Below are positions 11,772 through 25,000 of a stretch of DNA of 64,000 nucleotides, piece by piece. A program made the translations under genes and the position numbers. The stretch lies in NCBI GenBank assembly GCA_910890315.1, contig CAJVGD010000011.1:496001-560000 (forward strand), given 5' to 3'. This stretch comes from Serendipita indica DSM 11827 (Eukaryota > Basidiomycota > Agaricomycetes > Sebacinales > Serendipitaceae). The notes under the pieces were generated by a model, which was given only the letters and a program-made list of their open reading frames with translations, made no database searches and had not been told where the DNA came from. Position 1 is the stretch's first letter. Each line of letters begins with the position of its first letter.

Positions 11772-14758
11772 TCAAAGGTTGAGGAACTTTGGCTTGTCAA
11801 AGACACCATCAGGATCTGGCGAACTCAGATTAGCAGACCACTAACTCAGGAAAGCTCAACGCACCTTTGCCGTTTTCGTTAATATACTTCCAAAAGTCAT
11901 CAACCTTCTTGTCAATCTCTTGAATAAGTTTGTCAGCTACAGCATCGACCTTTGGATTCGACTTTCGGCCGCGGCTTAGTGCAAACTTGGCGACATGATA
12001 GCGCGAGACCTTGTTCAGCACCAGCATCTAGATATACAAATCAGTCATTTGCGCAACTTAAGCGCGTATCTAACGACGTACCGCCAGCGGAGTCGTAGTC
12101 GTCCCCTCCTCTTGATATCCCTCGATATGCACGCGGTCCATATTGTGTCGATCAAAGAGAAGACCACGAAGCTCGAGTGCGTAACCGTGGTAATTGAAGA
12201 GCACTGGCTTATCCGCAGTAAACAACTCTTCAAACTTTTCGTCCTGCAGTGCATGTGGGTGGCTACCGTGTGCGCCCATGATCATCAAGTCGGTGACATT
12301 GCATACACGGATGCGAATGTCGGGACACATGTCATGCAGCATCGAAGTAGCGGCGAGGACTTCAAAAGTGAGCTCGGTTCCGATGCCGACGAGTACGACG
12401 TCGGGGTCGGCACCTCCGTTGGTGCACGCAAACTTCCAGATAGATGCCCCACGTTTGCAATGCTATTAGGGTGATCAGTTTCTATAACGATGACATAAAT
12501 AGATTCAATACCTCGGCTGCTTCGTCTGGTGACAGCCAAACTGGCGTCTCATGCTTGGAGCTCACAATGAGATTGACATAGTTCTTCGAAGTGAGGCAAT
12601 GGGCGACCGTGGATATCATGCAATTGGCGTCGGGAGGGAGGTACACTCGCGCAAACTTGGCTTTGAGGTTGAGGACGGCTCCAATGAAGGAAGGGTTTTG
12701 ATGGGAGAACTGTACAGGAATTAGAACAAATGGTGATATAGTTCCTTCTTACCCCGTTGTGCTCCTGCCTAGTCCACGTACTGGTCTCGATGTAATTGAG
12801 GCTACCGATATCTTTGCGCCATGGTATCTCTTTGGCCTGTTTCTATGTCAGAAACAAGGATTAAGAATGAAGAAAAGCTTGCCATTTTACAGAATTTGGC
12901 ATACTGGACCATCATTGTATGCACAATTCCCAAGAAACTCTCGTAGCTTGGGAAGAGTCCAGTCCTCCCAGTGAGAGTGTAGCCTTGTAGGTGTGCTTGA
13001 CAAGTATGCTCGGATAGAATCTCGACGACACGCCCTCCATTTGCACGCGACTCTGGATCCCATTGGAAATCACGTCCTTGGAACTCCAAAACGGCGTCAA
13101 GCTTGTTGGAGGTCAGTTCGTCTGGGGACCAAAGTCTCGTCGTTTTGGGATTACTACAATTTGATGAGCCCCGTCATTACTTCGTAAAGAATACGTACTT
13201 TCTGAAAACATCTAAAAGGAACCGACCAGCAGTTTTGGTCTCGCTGGCCTGTTCTCCCTTCTGGCGCCCGTATTCCTTCCAGTCAGGCAAGTTGATCGGA
13301 TAATAAGTATCATACGTCTCCTTTCTCTGTCCCATTCTCTTCGAGGGGTCTTGAGGAATCAGATGTTTGTCAATCGTTTTGAGCATAGCAGAGCCCTGGT
13401 CAAAGAACTCGGAGGGCTTATAGGATTCAAGCCAATTCTTGAGCAGGTCAAATTGTTCCTGGCTATGTTGAGGGTCGGCGAGTGGTACCTGGTGAGACTT
13501 GAAGGAACCCTCAATCGGCTGCCCATCGAGGGATTTTGGTCCCGTCATGCCCTATATGAGAATAAGCACGCTCTCCTCAATGCGAGAATGGATTGACCTT
13601 GGGCGTTCTCAAGACAATCATGGGCCAACGCGGTTTTACAATTGGCTTTCCGCTCCGAGCAGCATGCTGGATTCGACGAATTTCCGCGAGTGACCATTGC
13701 AATGCCGCAGCCAGTTGGTGGTCGAGATGGTCCAAGTCTTCGACAATGCAGCATTGATAGCCGTACCCACTGCGAGCATGGTAAGAGACCAAATCTAGAT
13801 TACCCCCTTTGACCGCACCACAGGAGTGAGGTTCAGAATATTAACTCACCTGAATAGCGACACAATTTCACGGTTATCCATTGTCCCAAAGATGGTGCGC
13901 TCGCTGATCTTGAAACCATTGCAGTGAAGGATAGGAAGAACCGCACCAGACTCGGCGGGGTCGAGATACTTGTAGCCATGCCAGGCACTAGATTGTGGGA
14001 GTGATCAGGTATCATTACTTGAAGAGTGAATGATCTGACTCACGTCGCCGTTGGACCAGTTTCCGCCTCACCATCTCCGACAATACAGGTCACAATGAGA
14101 TCCGGATTGTCCATAACCGCTCCAAATGCGACTCCTAGCGCGTATCTGGGTACAAATAAGTGGTGGTTCTGCCCAATCAATGCACAGACTCACCCAAGCT
14201 CTCCACCCTCATGTATAGAGCCCGGTACTCCAGCACTCACATGGCTTGGAAATCCGCCCGGTGTCGAGAATCCCGCCACCAGCTTACCCAAGCCCTCTTT
14301 GGTACGTGTCAAATCCTTGTAGAAAGGGGACAGAGAATCTTCAATCCAAAGACTTGAAAGGATAGCCGGGGCGCCGTGACCAGGACCTGTCACCAGAAAC
14401 ATATTCAAGTCATTCTTCCGAATCAAGAGATTCAAGTGCGAGTAGATGAGGACAAGGCCAGGGCCCGTTCCCCAATGGCCTAGGACGCAGTCAGGACTGT
14501 TATTTAGGTAGCTCAACGAGTAAGGAGAGTACCTAGTAGTCGGTACTTGATATCATCCCTGTTGAGTGGTTTCTCCAAAAGCGTATTCTTGCGCAAGTAG
14601 ATCATGGCAGCAGACATATAATTTGCAATCCGTTGAAAGTCTTTGAGGGCACTGAATTCTTCCTCCGTAATGGCATTCTGAATGTTGCTCAGCTTGACCT
14701 GCAACTCGAGAACCGATGGCGGGAGCTGAGAATTGTCTGGTGGAGGATTTGGCTTCAT
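11772..14758 (-). CDS. xfp: Xylulose-5-phosphate/fructose-6-phosphate phosphoketolase
   Basis: This gene has many short introns. ATG 14758 ([13 protein letters not shown]) and the terminal exon ending [12 protein letters not shown] at 11772 bound the CDS. Recognised parts, in order: [53 protein letters not shown], the thiamine-diphosphate motif [29 protein letters not shown], then [30 protein letters not shown] and a C-terminal [14 protein letters not shown]. This is the full-length phosphoketolase fold (about 800 aa in the family). It cleaves xylulose-5-P or fructose-6-P with phosphate to acetyl-P plus glyceraldehyde-3-P or erythrose-4-P, in the cytosol. The next gene upstream, 192 nt away on the same strand, is acetate kinase, which uses the acetyl-P. 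Its many introns argue against recent bacterial transfer. I did not resolve every exon. Confidence 0.93.
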
Positions 14759-14950
14759 TTTGGTTCAATAATGGTCTCAAAGTATTATGCAACTGTCTGG
14801 ATAAGTCTGGAGGAGGAAAGAGTCCAAGTTGGTGCTCGTCGTTGTACGCCACTTATGACGGCGTGCCTCTGAGATCTGTATATTCTTATCTCTTCTTGCC
14901 TTACAAATCAATGAGATAATATTGATGTCATTTCCTTATTCTTTATTTTC

Positions 14951-16281
14951 CTAGCGGTCCCCTTTCTCATACAGGTCCCTATCCTGCATGCATTGGAACG
15001 CCATCTCGAACTGCTCGTCTGTTTCACACACAAGCACCCTCTTCTTGCGGTCTCCTTCGCCTCCCTGTCTCTCCATGTTACAGAGAGCCTTCACTGGTGC
15101 CTTGCCCTCGGGGCGTTGATTCCTATCCTTGTCGAATACAAACCCTAGGCACTGACACTGGTTCGATACAGCTTCTCGTAACTCAGCACTCTTTTCTCCA
15201 ATCCCTCCCGCAAAGACGAGCGCATCGACTTGGCCTCCAAGCTTGAGATAATATGCACCAACAAAGTTGAGAATCCGGTCGACGAATAGATCAAACGCCA
15301 GCTTCGTCTCATCGTTGGAGCGCTTCGCAACATCTCCAAACGACGTTGTTCCCGTGAGTGCTTTCCAGCCAGATTGCTTGTTGAGTACCTCTTCTGCCGT
15401 ATCGACAGATGCATGAGAAATCCGTATATAGTGTAGTATTGTTGTTGGGTCGATGTCTCCGGATCGTGTAGCGCCGGGAAGGCCAGCGAGGGGCGTCAAG
15501 CCCATGGAAGTGTCAAGTGACTTGCCGTTCTGCACGCAGCAGATAGATGCACCAGATCCAAGGTGCATTATGATCAAGTTCATATCAGACTCGGGCTAAA
15601 GATGTGGTCAGGAGGAGAGTATCTACGACGAGCTCGATGTACCTTTTGTAGAAACTCTGCGACATTGCGGAGGATAAACGAGTAACTTATGCCATGGAAT
15701 CCATATTTGCGTAGACTGCACTGGTCCGCAAGCTTCCGGTCGAGTGGCAGAGTGTAAATGTGACGCGGGAGGGAACGGTGAAAAGTCGTGTCAAAGTATG
15801 CAATAGACGTTGCATTTGGGAGCTGTTTAAGCGTCGCTCTGATGAGTGCAGTAGACGACTTGTTATGCCTGAATTGAAGTAATGAGTCCCCGCTCGACTC
15901 TGTTGGCACCACTCACAGTGGTGCAAGTTCAATCAAAGACTCGAGGTGATGCAACGAGTCTTCATTAATGGGTTGTCGCTTCTGATAGTCTCCTCCGTGA
16001 ACGACGCGATGGCAGACGTGCGTCAAATCCTCTGCGCTCGTCGTGGTGCGGAACAAGTGATTGAGGATGTATCGCAATGCCTCGTCATGGTCCTTGACCC
16101 TCCTTACGTTCTTCTCTTCGTCATTAATGTCCTTGACGGACGACGTAAATGACGGTTGGTCAGTGTTGATTGCGTCGACGGTGCACGTCGCGAGATGCTT
16201 GGGTCCCTCAAACGTAGGAGCAAACAGCGAGACTTTGAGCGAAGACGAGCCCGCATTAACGGAGAGAACAATTCCAGCCAT
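14951..16281 (-). CDS. ack: Acetate kinase
   Basis: Three exons, 16281-15917, 15868-15643 and 15595-14951, give 411 aa. The start MAGIVLSVNAGSSSLKVSLF carries the acetate-kinase N-terminal signature (VLxxNxGSSSxK). CHRVVHGG, FDTTFHRSLP, RKYGFHGISYSF, HLGSGASICCVQNGKSLDTS, GLTPLAGLPGATRSGDIDP and FAGGIGEKS mark the ASKHA-fold nucleotide and acetate sites. It catalyses acetyl-P + ADP to acetate + ATP (reversible), presumably in the cytosol. With the neighbouring phosphoketolase it forms a complete Xfp-Ack path, which is known from some fungi. Both genes lie on minus with this gene 5' of phosphoketolase. The spacing allows separate promoters; co-regulation is inference. Confidence 0.95.
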
Positions 16282-16447
16282 GTCAAGTCAAGGTCAAGAT
16301 GCAATCCTGGCGACGTCACCTGGGTGGCAATCCCTCTCGGCCCTGAACCCAGACTTGAAGAAATGTGAGAAACGTGTGCACTAGCTACAGGCATACTACC
16401 CAGTATGGCAAGAGTCCAACGGTACAACGGAGCTCAAGAAACGTCTG

Positions 16448-17684
<1,237 letters not shown>

Positions 17685-17720
17685 TCGTAGAATACATATC
17701 GTAAACTAGAATCAAATAGT

Positions 17721-18912
17721 TTAATCGGACTTCACCTTTTCGTATCCTTGGTACGAGGACGCTCTCCATCCCCACCAGGACGTTCTCGGATTCGTCGCAC
17801 GCGTCGGACTTTCATCACTTCCAGATCCCACGTCCTCTGGTGCAATCTTCTCGTACGGTCCAGCATCCTCTCCGTCGCTCCCACTGTCGACTCGCCGTTT
17901 CCTGCTCTCTCCAGCGTGTACGACGTATGAAGACGAGCTAGATGCGACAGACGTCGACGATTTTCCTGCCAATGTATCCCGTATGGTCGTAGATGGAGGT
18001 GAGCCAACCTGCGGGAGAGCCGCCAACTCTGCCTCGAGTGCTCTGCGCCGTGCAATTATTGACGCAGTATCTGGCGGTCCAGAAGCCTGGGGTGCCTTTG
18101 CTTTATTCTGTCGACGCTGCTGAACAGCTGCCTCGGCTGCTTGCTGCCGCGAAGCAATATAAGCGGCACCAGTAGCAACAATGGCCGGTGCATACGCGTT
18201 CCACCACCCAGAAACAAGCTGAGCAGCTCCAGACAGGGGGTCTGCCATCGATGGCGGGTTGGCTGCGGCCACGTTTGGAGTTGCTGGAAGAGGTCCGCTA
18301 GAGGCTGTCCCGGGTGTACCAGAAGAGGCGCCAATGACTTGATTCCAGATCCCTCGTAACTTTTCTTGAATGAATTCGTAGATGGATAGCTTCAGCTGTG
18401 TGAGGGCCGAGTCGATTTGGTCTTCATGACCTCGGAGTAACGGAGCTAAGTGCACCGAGTATATGAACGTGGATCCTTGCATCTGAGGGAGAGCAAGAAA
18501 GAGGAGAAAGGCCGTTTTGAAAAAGTAGTAGAGTGGAATCCTGGCGTCAGCGTCAGTTATACCGTCGTATAGACGCAAAAGATGATGTTTACCAGCTTAT
18601 CAGCCACTCAGCGACATACTCTGTAATAATAAAACTCCTGTTAGCGTTCCAGAAACGCAGGTGCACAAGCTCGCTCGTACCAAAGGCGGAGATGAACCCA
18701 ATTACACACCAATACATGAGCCAGCGCTCCAATTCGGCTTCTTCCACATTTCTCTTTGACAATGCTTTGTAGGACTTGTAGCCTGGGTAAAGAAATACGG
18801 CCGTGGAGCTAACGTGTACCCGGATCGCACGAGAATGTCAACTATTTCAAGCCTTGTCACTTGAATATAGTTATTCTTACCATATTATGCGCGATGCATG
18901 GTAAGCAATCAT
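17721..18912 (-). CDS. REEP/DP1/Yop1-family ER membrane protein
   Basis: Four exons (18912-18881, 18808-18681, 18620-18593, 18540-17721) encode 335 aa. The first 105 or so residues are the TB2/DP1/HVA22 domain: MIAYHASRIIC, LYPGYKSYKALSKR, ERWLMYWCVIGFISAFEYVA, WIPLYYFFKTAFLLFLALPQ, GSTFIYSVHLAPLL. The start aligns residue for residue in length with animal REEP1-4. Hairpin helices shape tubular ER and clear ER from mitotic chromatin in animal REEP3/4. The tail of about 200 residues holds an amphipathic-looking stretch (IYEFIQEKLRGIWNQVIG) and then Ala/Gln- and Ser/acid-rich disorder, ending near WWGWRASSYQGYEKV. The gene lies 36 nt before the E2 start and 140 nt after copy A's stop, all on minus. 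Confidence 0.88.
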
Positions 18913-19051
18913 GTTCAGCAGTAGCCAGTCTGATCGTAGCGGAGTGGCTGAGGGCAAGGTGTATCATGGTCTGACAATCAACTCGCCAATCATATCTGTA
19001 GAGTCTGGCATACAACAGGTCAAATAAAACTCTTTAAAGTTTCCTTTGCAA

Positions 19052-22000
19052 CTACACGTTCACCAATGCCGCCCGAGGCTTCAAGCTTCTCGAGATGTGT
19101 AGGAACGCCTCGGTCAATTGGTCCTGTTCGATCAGTTACAGTTACCAATGAGATTGAATTGTACTGACAGGGTCAAATGTTTCGTAGAATCGACACGGCT
19201 CCTTAAAAGGCGAGGGTTCTTGTCTCTGAGCACCATCGTAGACTTCCTGCGCGATTTCTACCATTCGACGAAGAGGCCCGGAGTAGTTTTTCATGCCAAA
19301 TGAAACTGCATAGAACAGGCAAGGGTTCCTGAAAGATAAATAAGACATTATAGTTATTGGAGATACTTTTGGAGCTTACCCAAGCTCTTCTGCGCGACGG
19401 CACAACCTGTATACTACCTCCTCGGAAACTTCGTCCTCTCCGTCCGAAAGGAAAACAATTACAGGCGTTCTGAGTCCGTAATGAATAAGAGACTAAAGTA
19501 AAGATGCATAAGGCCCACCTTTCGTGATCCCAGTTTTTCTCCATTTCTTTCTGAATGTGTCTCAAGGCTGATGTGAAGTTTGTCCACCCTGTGGCGTCAT
19601 GAGGAATAAGTGCAAGAAGCTGGTCTGGGTTCATAGTGTCGTTCTTGCTACAAATCGTCTGGAGACATGTGAATGTCGAGTTATTTCAGCAATGTAGACA
19701 AACCATGGGCAGATGATTGAAGGCGACCACCGTGGTGAAATCTTTGCGACGTCCAGCGCTTGTAATTCGACTAATTGCAGCCTCTCGAGAGAGCCAGAAC
19801 GCGTATGTCGCAGAAAGTACAGCGCCGAACCGATTATTGGCTCGTTGCGTAAGAATCGCACTAACGGGCGTATTACGCGATGGAAGATGATCGGTTTCTT
19901 GCATAGAAGAGGACCTACGACAATTATTAGTTGGACAAATAGTGTGTTCAGCTGCTCGCCTGTCAAGTGCCAGAAATCTAGTGCGAGTTAGTTTTGAAAG
20001 CATTTGGTGGAAAGTAGCTCACATATGGAACCTCTGCAAGCTCCCGTGAGCTGGGCATGTATACACGTGCCCCTCAGATGATACGTGACCTTCAATGGGC
20101 GGAAGTGCAGGCGGATGGAAAAGCGGCAGGGTACAATGTGACTCCTTCGCACTAGGATCCACGCTGGAGTCATGCGATTCGTCTAAGAGGAACCATGTAA
20201 AACTTGAGATGTAACAAAGAAAAAATGTGATACCTGGGCAGGACCGGTCGCTGGTTCATCACGTCAGCTTTATGCCTTGAGATTATGAAGTCAGATCGTA
20301 CCAGAGAGCAAACTTCTCCCTTAATTTCTGGGTGTAGGTTGGCGGTTCTTGTATCTGTTAGACGAGTTACCTTCTTTCGTTTTGGAGCAACGCACCCATG
20401 AAACCTGTACTCATCGTCAAATCTCAGGAAGGTGGAAATGACAACACGCACCACTGCGTTTCCAGAAAAGCCGATGAGAGATCCAGTCCATCGGTCGCGG
20501 TAGGTTATGTCCGTGAATATGCTCGAGCTCTGTGTCCTGACAGTCGTAGGGATCTTCCGCCCAGCAATCCGATACATGTACATGGCGTCCAAGAGCAAGG
20601 CAAAGCATTGAACAGAGCATTGGACCTCCGCTGTCTCCAGTAGCGTACTTTCGATCATCGATACCAATGAACGCATCTTCATCGCCATCTAGAAACCACT
20701 TTGCTCGTTCCATGGAGCCGTGTCCTGTCTCATGCTCCTCCTGATCGTGCCCTACATGGGTTTTGAATATGCTTAAAGTCACAAAACAATCGCACGTACC
20801 GTACTCGAGAGTACAGAAGTAATCACAGTAGTTGCATCTAGTTTCACAAAAATGGAATACGTCGGGCTTGACAGAATGGGTATGTCTTCCCTCGTGTCTC
20901 GTGAGGTGTCTGGGTATCTTCACTTCGCATCCGAGACGGCGGGGAACTTGCGTGTACTGTGTTTATTGAGTTTAACTGTGCAAGGAAAATGAAAAGACAA
21001 ACCTTGGTATACTGGAACGACCCATATCGTCCCGAGAATACCGACTCGACCGACTTGGGGTCGGGTTCAATGAAGCATATTCCGGGAAGCTCGCACAGCT
21101 CCTTGCAGGAATGCTCTTGTCTGGTCCAATCAATAAAACTACATCTACAAATCCAAGAACTTACCCGCAAAGGTGGGTATTGCTTTCCAGAGCATGGAAG
21201 TGATCGCGTGTCGCGCAAGGACTTTGACAGAGTAAGCATGTCATTGGACATGTCAACGGCCGGTCACAGCAATGCCTATCGTGAGTTATACGACTGTATA
21301 TCCATTAGTAACTATCGTTGAATGCTCGAATATTCGAACCTATCTGTTACACATCGGAGGTTGCATATCGGGGCCCCATCGGGACCCTTGAGGTCGCATG
21401 GTGCGGCACAAGTATGTAGCGGCGCCTCGCACATATGCTCTGCCTCTTCATGATTCGATTGCTATGTCCGTGAGATATATGAAAGTAACTACCACTGGTG
21501 ACGTACCTTGGCACATTTTCGAAGGCAATTGCCCTTGTCACGCAGAAGGCAAGGCTCGCCGCAACGATGTCCCAAAGAGCATCTAGAGGATTGTAAGTAG
21601 AGTAGATATCTGGTTAGAGAAACTGACGTATGTTTGCCGGCATGTCCCGCACTATGAAATGTCAGAATTCATATCAAATAGGAGAGACTTCTTACGATAT
21701 CTCGCATGGCGGAGGCACGTCCTCGTGATCCGCTTCAAACTCGCAATTAGTCGGGCATCGGTGATCTGTTTTGCAGCTGTGATGGTTGCGCGAGTCGTGG
21801 TTTATGTAGTCGAGGCACAATAGGAAGCAGTCACTGCACCGAGAGGCACACGGCTCGATGTTGGACAATATCTTCGACTTGAAATCGAATGAGCGGATGA
21901 AATCCTGTATCCTAGGGTCATTCAAGAATTTGCGTGTATTCTCCACCACCCAGGACTTTCCCAATATGATCCGTGAATCAATGACTAAACGTAGAAAGTG

Positions 22001-25000
22001 CCTGTACGACCCCATATACTCTGCCTCCGTCATTTGGAACCGATTAGACTCTTCTGGCCATTGACTCCGCAAGCGGTCGAGGAATGTGGAAATGTCAGAT
22101 GAAGACCATGTACTAAGGTCTGAAGACGAGGTTGAGAAAAAGATCCCACTGTCGTCGTCAGTGGGAATATCCTTGTCATTATCGTAATTCTGAAAGAGTT
22201 AGGGTCGAGTGGAACACTTAGTATGGAGTACCTTCAACCGCTCGCCGGTGCCTGGGTCAGAGAGACCAAAGCAGAGAGCATTGTCTACGGAAGACTCTAG
22301 CAGCTCTGCCCTATGCAATGCGAGACTCTCTACTCAAAGGTTATATTTATGTGGCCATATCACTGGGACTCACGATCGACAGCGCTCCAGTCGGCAATCT
22401 TGATAAATCAATTAGCAGTACGGATGAATGGGAGAGTCAAACACACATAAATCTTAGCCATTAAGGTTTTGAGGAGTATGTAGAAAGCCCCCGCATGTTC
22501 GTGAGTGATTGGTTGATCCATAAAGTCATGGTAGATATCATTGAAGGCGTTGTAGAAATCTGGGCTTTCGATGACTGGCCAAGGAGAGATGGCAAAGTTC
22601 CCTCTATGGAGCTTGGTCAAGAAATTGCTCTTCATTTCTCTGCTGACAATAGCACTGAGCTTTGTGGCAAACCTATGGGATGTCAGTAAGTGGTTGACGA
22701 GGCCAGTTTTACGGACTCTGTGACCATCTCGTCCTCATCTGCCTTGGTCACATCCTAGAATCTGTCAAGATTCTTCTGAAGGAAGTTTCATATGCAAATA
22801 CCTTGATGATGACCTGAAGTTGTGAGCGAAAGAGCGAGAGATTTGAATCAGGATTGAGAGAATTCGTGCACGATTGGAAACCCTGAATATTATGAAATCA
22901 GCAATTGATTTGCATCATTTTAGCTTGAAAAGAGTACTCTGAAGAGCCCTTGCAAGTCCCTTGACAACGCAAAGTTGTTGCGGAAAAGTACCTGTGAACA
23001 AGTAAGGAATAATCTAATGATATGATGTATAGCCCACCATGTTTGATATCGCAGTGTTCAACAGAATCAAGAGCATGTCTACCCATTAGCTGTCAGCCAG
23101 TACTTGGAGAAGGCAGATAAAGGTACCCTCTTGTGGTGTCCTTTCGATGGTCTGAAGACCTATATGCAAGTTTACCGACCATAAAAATCAAGAAAGGCTC
23201 TCTAACCCTCGAAATCCATAGCAACCACCAATATATCCCGGGTCCGCGTAACAGACAACCAAACCTCGTATTGAAAGTCAGAGCAGTATGGCGGATCCAT
23301 AAGACATACCCCTTCTGTGCAACGCATTGCCGAGCCTCTAAGGGAAGGTGAGTTGCAGAATATGATGAGGATAAGTGCTTACGCAAAAGAAGTATCGACG
23401 AAGTGATTCAACGAATAACTCTTTCCAACAGATTGCTCTCCTACAGGATATCATAAATGCAAATCGCAAATGTGGAAAGGGCTAGTACCCATAGAGGTCA
23501 CAACCTTCACAGGCTAATAGCACCGTTAGTCGATGATATCCAGACTCTGGATGACTGCATACCAAATCCGAGAGGTATGATGTGAAGATGGACTCGTACC
23601 ATCCCAAAGATAACCTGTCAGCAAAGGCTCAGGTCATATCGTTTCAAGGCAATAAACACGTCACCTGTGAGTAATTTCAACTTGTGAACACCCCAAGAGC
23701 GTCCTCTCAAACTGTGCCGATGCAACGCCGTCCTTTACCGGTATAAATCTGCTTGCGTCTGTATAGGCAATGTGAATTGGTATGAGACAGAACAATGACA
23801 CAAGCCAATCGCCAATTTGATAGCGAGATGTGTCTGTTTTGTCTTCAGCTGGCGCCCAATGCGAGACTACAAGCGGTTGGATGCGATCCAGGATATGTTT
23901 TGATGGTTTCTTTGTCGTCTCTTTGAATTTCCGCATCATCATAGCAAAGTATTGCTCAACCACTGAGCGTTCGCACCGACTCATAATCAAGATTGCCGGT
24001 AGATGTTCTATAGCCATGACAGAGCGCTGGTGCTTGATCGGCGGATCGAGAGCGTATCTTGTCCAAACTCCGACATGGCAATCCAGGAGGCAGTTGTTGG
24101 AAGTGGGTCTTCGAGTGTTCTCAATGTTACGGTGAGCCCCCAAGGACCTGAAGGAGAATATGCTCGCCCTTCCAACGATGTGGAGAGAATATGAGTTGCA
24201 CACTTGCAAATCAGCGTCCATAAGGAGGAGTTGAACTCGATCTCTGGTGCCGATAAAGGTCACTCCAGCTGACACCAAGGAGGTTGACAAAAGTGGCAGC
24301 GGAATTTGTATGCAGCTTTTGTCATCGAAGGATTCGCGATGAAAACACCTGAGACGGTAATGGGCATCATAGGAATCCAAGACAATGACTGCGGCCCCAT
24401 CCGGAGTTGGCAGAACGGCTTTTGGACTGTCGAGGTGTAGGGTCTTGGGACTTTTGGTGGTCAATTTGTGTAATATACTTGCATTGGTGGCTCACCTAAA
24501 GTTTGTTGAACTGATAGAGAAGACCCGGGCTTCACCTAACTCGTCAAGAAGAATTAATTCCTCTCGTCCAGGAATAAAATCGAAACTCTGAAACTGTGGC
24601 CGACGATTTGGATACCAAGCGGTGATATTGTATGGCTTTCTGGGTACGAGGTTTTTGTGCTTTTCGTCAAACTTGTATGTGTGAATTTGGATTTGGTCCT
24701 AATGGAAATCAGACAGAGATGCGTATGGTAAGACATCACTATACATCGGCTACGCCAAGTATGGCAAGTAAACCTGCCATTTCGTCTAATGCAAATAATG
24801 CATTGTCGCCTACACGCTCCAGGACCAGTTTCCGCTTCGGAGTTCCATGTTCAACTGTACCGCAGATAGAGACGCAATCGTCATAGAAGAGATGAAGCCC
24901 GCCGATTGCTGGTTTATGTATGATGGCAAGACAATCATCTTTCCCAATGAGGCGAATGTACCTGGATCAACTAAGCAGAAGTCCATGAGCAGGACGGCAG

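Noticed and set aside
11772-16281. Recent bacterial transfer of phosphoketolase and acetate kinase
   Set aside because: Both genes contain several ordinary fungal introns and sit in a run of fungal housekeeping genes; older transfer cannot be judged here.
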